From JBCKUK01 sp038924905 (GTDB taxonomy: Bacteria > Pseudomonadota > Gammaproteobacteria > Burkholderiales > Methylophilaceae), in NCBI GenBank assembly GCA_038924905.1, contig JBCKUK010000066.1:1-5033 (forward strand): a stretch of DNA of 5,033 nt, given 5' to 3'. Shown here one piece after another: positions 1 to 4,925 of this stretch (positions within the stretch are counted from its first letter, which is position 1; every line of letters starts with the position of its first letter). Made by a program: the position numbers and the translations under genes. The notes beneath the pieces were generated by a model that was not told the DNA's origin, ran no database searches, and worked only from the letters and a program-made list of their open reading frames with translations.

Positions 1-93
1 CTCAATATGCTGGTCCTGGCGATGACGCTCGCTCTCAATGGACTTCCATAGCTCAGGGTCGGCGATACTCAAATTTTTTGCTGCGCTAAACAT
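1..93 (-). CDS. glyA: Serine hydroxymethyltransferase, N-terminal fragment cut by the window edge
   Basis: The reverse strand from position 93 reads in frame to the edge as 31 codons. The protein starts MFSAAKNLSIADPELWKSI and ends ERHRQDQHIE. This matches the well-known GlyA start, in which a DPEL segment is followed by E-R-Q-x-x-H-I-E just before the LIASEN motif. The LIASEN motif itself would fall outside the window. GlyA is a cytosolic PLP enzyme that converts serine and tetrahydrofolate to glycine and methylene-tetrahydrofolate. The catalytic lysine and PLP site are not visible here. The start codon is the ATG at 93-91, with only a weak GGAAA upstream. The gene is divergent from iscX and shares a spacer of about 107 bases with it. 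Confidence 0.85.
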   Translation of the reverse strand, partial: MFSAAKNLSIADPELWKSIESERHRQDQHIE

Positions 94-126
94 GACTGGA
101 TTTCCGGGAACTAAATAATGAGCGAG

Positions 127-135
127 ATTTTAACA
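127..135 (-). promoter_or_regulatory. Possible extended -10 promoter for glyA
   Basis: Read on the reverse strand, this is TG-T-TAAAAT, an extended -10 element with five of six bases of the -10 consensus. It lies about 34 bases upstream of the glyA start codon. No good -35 hexamer is seen 16-18 bases further upstream, as expected for the extended -10 type. This is inference from sequence alone. Confidence 0.35.
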
Positions 136-163
136 TGCCCAAGCTCAGCACAGAATGCCGCGC

Positions 164-169
164 TATAAT
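164..169 (+). promoter_or_regulatory. -10 box (TATAAT) for the iscX operon
   Basis: A perfect TATAAT sits 31 bases before the iscX start codon, giving a short leader of about 25 bases. The hexamers 16-18 bases upstream (around AAGCTC) do not resemble TTGACA, so a factor or another upstream element may be needed. It would serve iscX and, by read-through, the two genes behind it. Confidence 0.5.
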
Positions 170-200
170 CTGAGTGTCATGATACGCGAGGGAGTAAGCC

Positions 201-392
201 ATGAAATGGACTGACATACAGCAAATTGCAGAAGCGCTTTGCGACGAGCACACAGAGGTTGACCCACCAACCGTCCGTTTTACCGACTTGCACCGTTGGG
301 TAATGGAGCTGGACGGCTTTGATGATGACCCCAATAGGGGTGGTGAAAAGATTTTGGAAGCAATTCAGCAGGCCTGGATAAACGAAGCCTGA
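201..392 (+). CDS. iscX: IscX-family Fe-S cluster assembly accessory protein
   Basis: This is a 63-residue acidic protein of the IscX (YfhJ) family and has the family's usual length. Recognisable segments are KWTD at residues 2-5, DPPTVRFTDLHRW at 21-33, an acidic FDDDP at 40-44, and EKILEAI at 49-55. In Escherichia coli IscX binds the cysteine desulfurase IscS and iron and modulates cluster synthesis; that role is transferred here by family. The start is supported by GAGGGAG at 188-194, six bases before the ATG. No other isc gene (iscS, iscU, hscA, fdx) is in the window, whereas E. coli iscX lies at the end of the isc operon. Here it heads a probable operon, ending 8 bases before a phosphomannomutase gene, with glyA divergent. 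Confidence 0.9.
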   Translation: MKWTDIQQIAEALCDEHTEVDPPTVRFTDLHRWVMELDGFDDDPNRGGEKILEAIQQAWINEA

Positions 393-400
393 ACGCCCTC

Positions 401-1795
401 ATGCAGCTACCTAAAGAAATCTTCAAGGCCTATGACATCCGCGGCATTGTCGGCAAAACCCTCACCGCAGAAATTGTAGAAACAATCGGCCACGCTATTG
501 GCTCTGAAGCCAGCGCACGCCGCCAGACACAAATCTGCATTGGTTACGATGGCCGTCTTTCCGGCCCGACGCTTGCAGCAGCCTTGTCGCGTGGCATCCG
601 CAAAAGTGGCGTGCATGTCATCAATCTCGGCATGGTCGCGACCCCGATGGTCTATTTCGCCGCCCACCATCTCGGCACCCATTGCGGCGTCATGGTCACC
701 GGCAGCCACAACCCGCCGGACTACAACGGCCTGAAGATAGTGCTGGCCAGTGAAACGCTTTCGGGTGAGGCGATACAAGGCTTGCGGCTACGCATTGAAC
801 AGGGGCAGCTATTCGATGGCAATGGCACGCAAAGCGATTACGACATCGCGCCGGAATATATCGCCAGAATTGCCGCTGACGTTAAATTGGCACGGCCCAT
901 GAAAATAGCTGTGGATTGCGGCAACGGCGTAGGTGGGGCTTTTGTCGGCAAGCTTTATGGGGTGCTGGGTTGCAAGGTCGAAGAACTGTTTTGCGAAGTG
1001 GATGGTCATTTCCCCAATCACCACCCCGACCCTTCCGCGCCGGAAAATTTAACTGACTTGATTGCCGCGCTAAAGAATGGTGACGCTGAAATCGGCTTGG
1101 CCTTCGATGGCGATGCCGACAGGTTGGGCGTAGTCACCAAAAACGGCAACATCATCTACCCCGATCGCCAGCTATTGCTGTTTGCGGAAGACGTATTAAA
1201 GCGTGACAAGGGCGCCACAATTATTTATGACGTGAAATCCACACGCAAGCTGGCCCCGTGGATCAAGGCGCGTGGCGGGGTGCCGCTGATGTGGAAAACT
1301 GGGCACTCGCTCATCAAGGCCAAAATAAAACAAACCGGCGCAGCACTAGCTGGCGAAATGAGTGGCCACACCTTTTTCAATGACCACGCCGCAGAACAAA
1401 AACCCCGCTGGTACGGCTTTGACGATGGCCTCTATGCCGGAGCACGCTTATTGGAGATTCTCAACCGCTCCGATGACCCATCGGCCGTATTAAACAACTT
1501 GCCGGATAGTGTCAGCACGCCGGAGCAGCATATCCAGATGAGCGAGGGCGAGCCGCATAAACTCATCGCGGCGCTACAAAAAACTGCCAAATTTGAAGGC
1601 GCGACAGAAGTCATCACCATCGACGGCCTGCGCGTGGAATATCCGGATGGTTTCGGCCTGATGCGCCCTTCCAACACCACACCGGTGATAGTGCTGCGCT
1701 TCGAGGCGGATAACGAAGCAGCGTTGAAGCGCATACAAGCCCAATTCAGGCAGATTATCCTGGCTGCTGCGCCGCAAGTGACTCTACCTTTTTAA
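401..1795 (+). CDS. manB: Phosphomannomutase/phosphoglucomutase (AlgC/ManB type)
   Basis: This is a complete 464-residue member of the alpha-D-phosphohexomutase superfamily, close in length and sequence pattern to Pseudomonas AlgC. AYDIRG is at residues 10-15. The phosphoserine loop TGSHNPPDYNG is at 100-110, with Ser102 as the phosphorylated residue. The Mg-binding loop DGDADR is at 236-241, the sugar-specificity loop GEMSGH at 318-323, and the phosphate-binding RPSNTTP at 422-428. The enzyme interconverts mannose-6-P and mannose-1-P, and AlgC-type enzymes also act on glucose phosphates. It feeds GDP-mannose and UDP-glucose synthesis in the cytosol. Compared with my memory of AlgC, about 7 extra residues follow the GEMSGH loop (around 327-336). 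There is no clear ribosome binding site; the start is 8 bases after the iscX stop, which suggests translational coupling. algC would be an equally fair symbol, and dual substrate use is inferred. Confidence 0.93.
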   Translation: MQLPKEIFKAYDIRGIVGKTLTAEIVETIGHAIGSEASARRQTQICIGYDGRLSGPTLAAALSRGIRKSGVHVINLGMVATPMVYFAAHHLGTHCGVMVTGSHNPPDYNGLKIVLASETLSGEAIQGLRLRIEQGQLFDGNGTQSDYDIAPEYIARIAADVKLARPMKIAVDCGNGVGGAFVGKLYGVLGCKVEELFCEVDGHFPNHHPDPSAPENLTDLIAALKNGDAEIGLAFDGDADRLGVVTKNGNIIYPDRQLLLFAEDVLKRDKGATIIYDVKSTRKLAPWIKARGGVPLMWKTGHSLIKAKIKQTGAALAGEMSGHTFFNDHAAEQKPRWYGFDDGLYAGARLLEILNRSDDPSAVLNNLPDSVSTPEQHIQMSEGEPHKLIAALQKTAKFEGATEVITIDGLRVEYPDGFGLMRPSNTTPVIVLRFEADNEAALKRIQAQFRQIILAAAPQVTLPF

Positions 1796-1814
1796 AGTAA
1801 CGCTGCCCTTTTAA

Positions 1815-2291
1815 ATGTCTAAAAATACCATCGTTGTCAGTATCATCTGGCTGGCACTCGCTGGCGGTATCTACTACTTGATGGATGGCATCATCAACCC
1901 CAACAAGGCTGCGCTGCTTGGTAATGACCGGACAGTGACTTTGCAGCGCGGCGCAGATGGCCATTACCGCGCCGAAGCCATGATTAACGGCGTCAAGGTG
2001 GAGGTGCTGGTAGATACTGGCGCAACTGGCGTTGCCATCTCGGAAAAAGTCGCGAACAAGCTGGGCCTGAAAAGCCACTCGGCGATTCGCACCAGCACCG
2101 CCAATGGCGATACTGTTGCTTATATGACGCGGCTTGATTCGGTCAAACTAGGTAGCATTGAGGCGAAAGATGTAGCGGCCACCATCGCCCCCGGCCTCTA
2201 TGGGGATGTGCTGCTGGGGATGTCATTCCTGAGCCGCATGGATGTGCGGCTTTACAAAGGCGAAATGACCATCAAGCAGGTGGAAGAATGA
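1815..2291 (+). CDS. Membrane-anchored retropepsin-like aspartic protease (TIGR02281-like)
   Basis: This 158-residue protein has one hydrophobic segment at about residues 6-23 (IVVSIIWLALAGGIYYLM), probably an N-terminal membrane anchor that leaves the rest in the periplasm. A single-lobed clan AA retropepsin domain follows. The substrate-strand region YRAEAMINGVKVEVLVDTGA leads into the catalytic motif DTGATG at 67-72 (Asp67). LLGMSFLSRMDV at 133-144 fits the second hydrophobic-hydrophobic-Gly element of the fold. With only one DTG motif, the enzyme must dimerise to be active, as known for retropepsins. Its substrate is unknown. The gene starts 19 bases after the phosphomannomutase stop, probably in the same transcript, and has no obvious Shine-Dalgarno sequence. 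The next gene is convergent, only 21 bases away. Confidence 0.82.
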   Translation: MSKNTIVVSIIWLALAGGIYYLMDGIINPNKAALLGNDRTVTLQRGADGHYRAEAMINGVKVEVLVDTGATGVAISEKVANKLGLKSHSAIRTSTANGDTVAYMTRLDSVKLGSIEAKDVAATIAPGLYGDVLLGMSFLSRMDVRLYKGEMTIKQVEE

Positions 2292-2294
2292 CTC

Positions 2295-2312
2295 TGAGAT
2301 GACCGAGATGAC
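2295..2312. repeat. Two tandem copies of a 9-base unit in the convergent gap
   Basis: The sequence YGAGATGAC (Y is T, then C) occurs twice without a break and fills almost the whole gap between the protease stop and the toxin stop. No hairpin terminator is visible between the two convergent genes. Confidence 0.4.
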
Positions 2313-2585
2313 TTAGCGTTTCATATCCCGATAGAAATTCTCATGCGAACCCAAAGCTATCAGCAATAATTCAGCTGCATTGATGCTATACGACAAAAGC
2401 ACTTCTTGTTTGTTGATTTTAAATTTATGAACCCTGATGCCCGCTAAATCCCCTTTTTTTGCCTCGCCGATATTCGGTTCGGCCAAAATCGCGCGCACAG
2501 CACCATCAACTTCTTTTTTATCTTTGGCGTGCAGCTTTTTTAAGGATTTGATAAATGTAGGCGTTGCCCTTACTTTCAAAGCCAT
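2313..2585 (-). CDS. RelE/ParE superfamily toxin (YafQ-like) of a type II toxin-antitoxin pair
   Basis: This is a 90-residue basic protein of the usual size for RelE/ParE/YafQ toxins. The N-terminal part has FIKSLKKLHAKDKKEV (residues 11-26), a helical segment typical of the fold. KKGDLAGIRVHKFKI (43-57) follows, then strands EVLLSYSI and ELLLIALGSHENFYRD (72-87). The C-terminal G-S-H-x-x-F/Y pattern resembles YafQ, in which the His (here His81) is catalytic. By family it would be a ribosome-dependent mRNA endonuclease or, less likely, a gyrase poison. Its ATG overlaps the antitoxin stop by one base (TAATG), so translation is probably coupled. It is convergent to the protease gene. Family assignment is firm, but the target is not shown by the sequence. 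Confidence 0.85.
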   Translation of the reverse strand: MALKVRATPTFIKSLKKLHAKDKKEVDGAVRAILAEPNIGEAKKGDLAGIRVHKFKINKQEVLLSYSINAAELLLIALGSHENFYRDMKR

Positions 2586-2806
2586 TACGCACCAAATTCA
2601 TATTCAGAAACTTGCCCCGCTTTCGCTTCTTCAAGTCCTAAAATAGTGTCCTGAATAAACTGCAACGGCAGATCCGGATTATCTTCAACAGCTTTGCCCA
2701 GCCGTGCCCAATACTCAATCTGCTTGGGCACAGAACGATGCTTTGCTGCGGCATGCGGCTTCGCTAAAGCAATAAGCGTTTCAGATAATTTAAGTGCAAT
2801 AGACAT
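2585..2806 (-). CDS. ParD-like antitoxin of a type II toxin-antitoxin pair
   Basis: This is a 73-residue protein lying immediately upstream of the toxin gene. Residues 1-45 resemble the ParD-like antitoxin family (formerly DUF3423, PF11903 by memory): MSIALKL, then HRSVPKQIEYWARLGKAVEDNPDLP. This probably forms a ribbon-helix-helix DNA-binding part. The acidic tail LEEAKAGQVSEYEFGA (58-73) would be the toxin-wrapping segment. The frame is open upstream to 2887, but the ATG at 2806-2804 is chosen because AGGAGAG (2821-2815) lies 8 bases before it and because the upstream codons would cover the promoter and do not look protein-like. By family it should neutralise the toxin and repress its own promoter. 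Confidence 0.82.
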   Translation of the reverse strand: MSIALKLSETLIALAKPHAAAKHRSVPKQIEYWARLGKAVEDNPDLPLQFIQDTILGLEEAKAGQVSEYEFGA

Positions 2807-2829
2807 TTTGTTGTCTCTCCTGGAAGAAT

Positions 2830-2866
2830 GGTTGCATTTTATACCGAAAAGTAACCTTTTACAACC
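2830..2866 (-). promoter_or_regulatory. Toxin-antitoxin promoter with inverted-repeat operator candidates
   Basis: On the reverse strand TTGTAA (2864-2859) is followed after 17 bases by TAAAAT (2841-2836), a plausible sigma70 promoter 29 bases before the antitoxin start codon. The outer arms GGTTGTA and TGCAACC (2866-2860 and 2836-2830, one mismatch) bracket it. A perfect inner repeat, AAAAG-4-CTTTT, lies at 2847-2860. Such repeats over the promoter are what an autorepressing antitoxin would bind; binding itself is inferred. Confidence 0.5.
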
Positions 2867-2888
2867 TAGGATTAATTCCCTCCCCATT

Positions 2889-3074
2889 TAGACCGTAAAG
2901 GTCTTCATCGCTCCAGTAAGCGCTGAAACGCAAACTGGAAGCGCGACAGAGGGGGAGGATTGAGCGTCTTGATACATTTGACCCCTGTCCTTGGCGCCTG
3001 ACTTGCCACGTAGTGGCATAGCGAAGGCGGACAAGACCCATGCGGTCTACCCTTCCCCCTCGGTAAGGGGAAGG
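2889..3074. repeat. Structured noncoding spacer, possible degenerate repeat element
   Basis: This stretch lies between the toxin-antitoxin promoter and the end of pgm and has no credible gene. It contains four hairpins in a row. AGACC/GGTCT is at 2890-2904. CCAGT-aa-GCG pairs with CGC-aa-ACTGG, with a 6-base loop, at 2913-2938. TGCCAC/GTGGCA, with a 3-base loop at 3004-3018, sits inside an outer TGTCC/GGACA pairing (2986-2990 with 3029-3033). CCTTCCCC/GGGGAAGG is at 3051-3074. The density of stems and the G/C-run ends resemble REP or MITE-like repeats in proteobacterial spacers, but copy number cannot be judged from one window. Confidence 0.4.
3051..3074 (-). terminator. Hairpin downstream of pgm, possible 3' end structure
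   Basis: A perfect 8-base-pair stem, CCTTCCCC with GGGGAAGG, and an 8-base loop begins 29 bases after the pgm stop codon on the reverse strand. There is no T-run after it in that direction, so it is not a classical intrinsic terminator. It may stabilise the mRNA 3' end or belong to the repeat-like spacer around it. Confidence 0.3.
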
Positions 3075-3103
3075 AGGATTATTTTAGAGGAGTAGCCTGA
3101 ATT

Positions 3104-4246
3104 TTAGGTAATCACCGTCGGCGTGTCGCGCCCGGTTCTTTGTTTTAACTCCGAAATCTGCAAGGCAATCTCGATCAACTCTGCCAGCGCCACCTGTGCA
3201 TCCAGATGATGCTGGCTCACATCCGGCTCGAAGGCTTCCAGATAAATGCGTAAAGTCGCGCCTTCTGTGCCGGTGCCAGACAGGCGGAACACAATGCGCG
3301 AGCCATCGGTGAATAAAATCCGTATGCCCTGGCCCAAGCTCACACTGCCGTCTATGGGGTCGGTATAGCTGAAATCATCGCAGGCCTTAACGGTGTAACG
3401 CCTAAATTGCGCGCCGCTAAGTGCGTCAAAGCTTCCATGCAGATGCTGCATAACACCATCTGCCTCCTCAATGGGCAAGGATTCATAATCGTGGCGTGAA
3501 TATACGTTGCGGCCATATTGTGCCCAGTGCGCCATCATCACATCTTTAACTGACTGCTTCACTGTTAATTGCTGCGCATCTGATTGCTGATTCGCGGCCA
3601 CAATATTCAGCCAGAACAGCACCGCCCACAGGCCATCTTTTTCGCGCACGTGGCTGGAACCGGTACCAAAGCTCTCCTCGCCACACAGCGTTACCTTGCC
3701 CGCATCCATCAGGTTGCCAAAAAACTTCCAGCCGGTTGGCGTTTCAAAACACGGTATGCCAAGAGCAGCCGCCACACGGTCAGCCGCGGCGCTAGTCGGC
3801 ATCGAACGCGCAATGCCAGCTATGCCTTTTGCGTAGCCAGGTACTAGCTTGGCATTGGCAGCAATCACTGCGAGGCTATCTGATGGCGTAACAAAAAAGT
3901 GGTTGCCAAGTATCATGTTGCGGTCGCCGTCGCCATCGGATGCGGCGCCAAAATCCGGGGCGTTGTCTCCGTATAAAATCTCGACCATTTCATGGGCGTA
4001 AGTCAGGTTAGGGTCGGGGTGGCCACCGCCGAAATCCTCCAGCGGCACAGCATTCATTATGCTGTCCTCCGGTGCGCCCAAACGGTTAAGCAAAATCTCG
4101 CGTGCGTAAGGCCCATTCACCGCATGCATGGCATCAAATTTCATGCGGAAACCGTTGCTCAATAACCCGCGAATCGCGTTGAAATCAAACAACGCTGCCA
4201 TTAAATCCGCGTAGTCAGCTACCGAATCAATCACCTGCACGGTCAT
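3104..4246 (-). CDS. Pgm C-terminal fragment downstream of the amber codon (as a gene finder would call it)
   Basis: This is a 380-codon open stretch from the first ATG after the stop. It holds domains 2-4 of phosphoglucomutase. The Mg-binding DGDGDR is at residues 104-109 of this fragment, the sugar loop GEESFG at 189-194, REKDGLWAVLFW at 201-212, and the phosphate-binding RLSGTGTEG at 321-329. It lacks the phosphoserine loop, so it cannot be active alone. No Shine-Dalgarno sequence precedes this ATG, which argues against it being a true start. The open frame itself reaches back to 4309. Confidence 0.55.
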   Translation of the reverse strand: MTVQVIDSVADYADLMAALFDFNAIRGLLSNGFRMKFDAMHAVNGPYAREILLNRLGAPEDSIMNAVPLEDFGGGHPDPNLTYAHEMVEILYGDNAPDFGAASDGDGDRNMILGNHFFVTPSDSLAVIAANAKLVPGYAKGIAGIARSMPTSAAADRVAAALGIPCFETPTGWKFFGNLMDAGKVTLCGEESFGTGSSHVREKDGLWAVLFWLNIVAANQQSDAQQLTVKQSVKDVMMAHWAQYGRNVYSRHDYESLPIEEADGVMQHLHGSFDALSGAQFRRYTVKACDDFSYTDPIDGSVSLGQGIRILFTDGSRIVFRLSGTGTEGATLRIYLEAFEPDVSQHHLDAQVALAELIEIALQISELKQRTGRDTPTVIT

Positions 4247-4309
4247 GCCGCCCAGGGTTGTTTCACCAATGATGTCTATGGCTACATCAGGCGCTTCTAA
4301 TAGTCGGTA

Positions 4310-4765
4310 CTAGCTGATTTTTTTGCTATTGGCAAAGATGGCATCGGTGATTTTATCCGGCGCCGGGCCGCCATTGGCAGTGTTGTATTTAATGCCAAAA
4401 TCGCCATCAGGCCCGCCTGGGTTATGGCTGGCAGAAAGGATGATGCCGCCAAAGGTTTTGTATTTGCGGATAACACAGGAAGCCGCAGGGGTGGAGAGTA
4501 TGCCACCCTGACCCACCAGCACAAGGCCAAAGCCATTGGCAGCAGCCATTTTCAAAATAATCTGGATGGCCTCTCGGTTGTAATAGCGCCCATCGCCACC
4601 CAGCGTCAAGGTCGCACCTTGAGGGGCATTGATCGTATCGAAAATGCTCTGCACAAAATTTTCGAGATAGTGTGGCTGCTGGAATACCGGCACACGTTTG
4701 CGCAAGCCTGAAGTGCCTGGCTTTTGGTCGTCAAATGGCCGGGTGGGGACTAATTGCACAGGCAT
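4310..4765 (-). CDS. Pgm N-terminal fragment upstream of the amber codon
   Basis: These 151 codons encode most of phosphoglucomutase domain 1. The family start PFDDQKPGTSGLRKRVPVFQQ is at residues 10-30, GGDGRYYN at 56-63, GQGGILSTPAAS at 85-96, and the phosphoserine loop SASHNPGG at 111-118 (Ser113). The fragment ends at SKKIS. It carries the phosphorylated serine but no Mg, sugar or phosphate-binding loops, so activity on its own is not expected. It has the gene's own ribosome binding site and start codon. Confidence 0.6.
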   Translation of the reverse strand: MPVQLVPTRPFDDQKPGTSGLRKRVPVFQQPHYLENFVQSIFDTINAPQGATLTLGGDGRYYNREAIQIILKMAAANGFGLVLVGQGGILSTPAASCVIRKYKTFGGIILSASHNPGGPDGDFGIKYNTANGGPAPDKITDAIFANSKKIS

Positions 4766-4784
4766 TCCGTATTGCTCTCCAAGG

Positions 4785-4813
4785 TTGACACAAAGCGCCT
4801 TTATCCTGATAAT
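4785..4813 (+). promoter_or_regulatory. Strong promoter for tRNA-Lys
   Basis: A perfect -35 TTGACA (4785-4790) is followed after exactly 17 bases by GATAAT (4808-4813, five of six). Directly downstream is a GC-rich TGCGCGC discriminator, typical of stable-RNA promoters under stringent control. It points at the tRNA, which starts 36 bases after the -10. The -35 box lies only 20 bases from the divergent pgm start codon and 5 bases from its ribosome binding site, so the pgm leader overlaps this promoter. Confidence 0.75.
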
Positions 4814-4849
4814 TGCGCGCTCCTGAATGCAGTAATGGAACGCAGTATT

Positions 4850-4925
4850 GGGGGATTAGCTCAGCTGGTAGAGCAGCGGACTCTTAATCCGTTTGTCGCG
4901 AGTTCGAAACTCGCATCCCCTACCA
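4850..4925 (+). tRNA. tRNA-Lys (anticodon CUU)
   Basis: A full 76-base cloverleaf can be drawn. The acceptor is GGGGGAT with ATCCCCT, the D-arm is GCTC/GAGC with an AGCTGGTA loop, and the anticodon stem is GCGGA/TCCGT around the loop CTCTTAA. The anticodon CTT at 4883-4885 reads AAG. The variable loop is TTGTC, and the T-arm is GCGAG-TTCGAAA-CTCGC. Discriminator A73 and an encoded CCA follow. The first acceptor pair is G1-U72, a wobble instead of the usual G-C. A lysine tRNA with CUU is an addition to the UUU species that all bacteria need. Confidence 0.93.

Larger units (their letters stand above)
3104..4765 (-). pseudogene. pgm: Alpha-D-phosphoglucomutase gene interrupted by one in-frame amber codon
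   Basis: Read from the ATG at 4765 to the TAA at 3106-3104, this is a 554-codon gene of the alpha-phosphoglucomutase family, which interconverts glucose-1-P and glucose-6-P for glycogen and UDP-glucose synthesis. Codon 152 is TAG (4312-4310). The frame does not shift: the 21 codons after the TAG, YRLLEAPDVAIDIIGETTLGG, continue the family sequence straight into MTVQVIDSVADYADL. Homologues recalled from alphaproteobacteria have a sense residue at this place (SK-x-I-x-x-Y then APDV), so only one codon is damaged. The ancestral codon may have been CAG or TCG. GGAGAG (4780-4775) lies 9 bases before the start codon. The rest of the gene looks undecayed. That points to a very recent mutation, a sequencing or assembly error, or readthrough by a suppressor tRNA. 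It could therefore be functional in some members of the population. Confidence 0.85.

Noticed and set aside
94..200. Riboswitch ahead of glyA or iscX
   Set aside because: The inferred leaders are about 25-35 bases, too short for a known riboswitch, and no tandem glycine-type or other recognised core is present.
407..778. 123-codon leftward frame inside the phosphomannomutase gene
   Set aside because: It is the antisense shadow of a strongly supported gene, with no start signal and no family resemblance.
1755..2078. 107-codon leftward frame over the mutase end and the protease gene
   Set aside because: It is a shadow frame across two recognised genes with no independent support.
2807..2887. 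Longer antitoxin with 27 extra N-terminal codons starting at 2887
   Set aside because: The extra codons cover the promoter and the AGGAGAG. The ATG at 2806 has the good spacing and matches the family's MSIAL-type start.
2859..3041. 60-codon leftward open frame in the spacer between pgm and the antitoxin
   Set aside because: It has no ribosome binding site that I can see and an arginine-rich composition of no recognised family. It overlaps the hairpins and the antitoxin promoter.
2889..3074. CRISPR array
   Set aside because: The hairpins differ in sequence and there are no regularly spaced identical repeats.
4246..4309. Frameshift as the cause of the split phosphoglucomutase
   Set aside because: The codons between the TAG and the downstream ATG stay in the same frame and match the family, so the only lesion is the stop codon.
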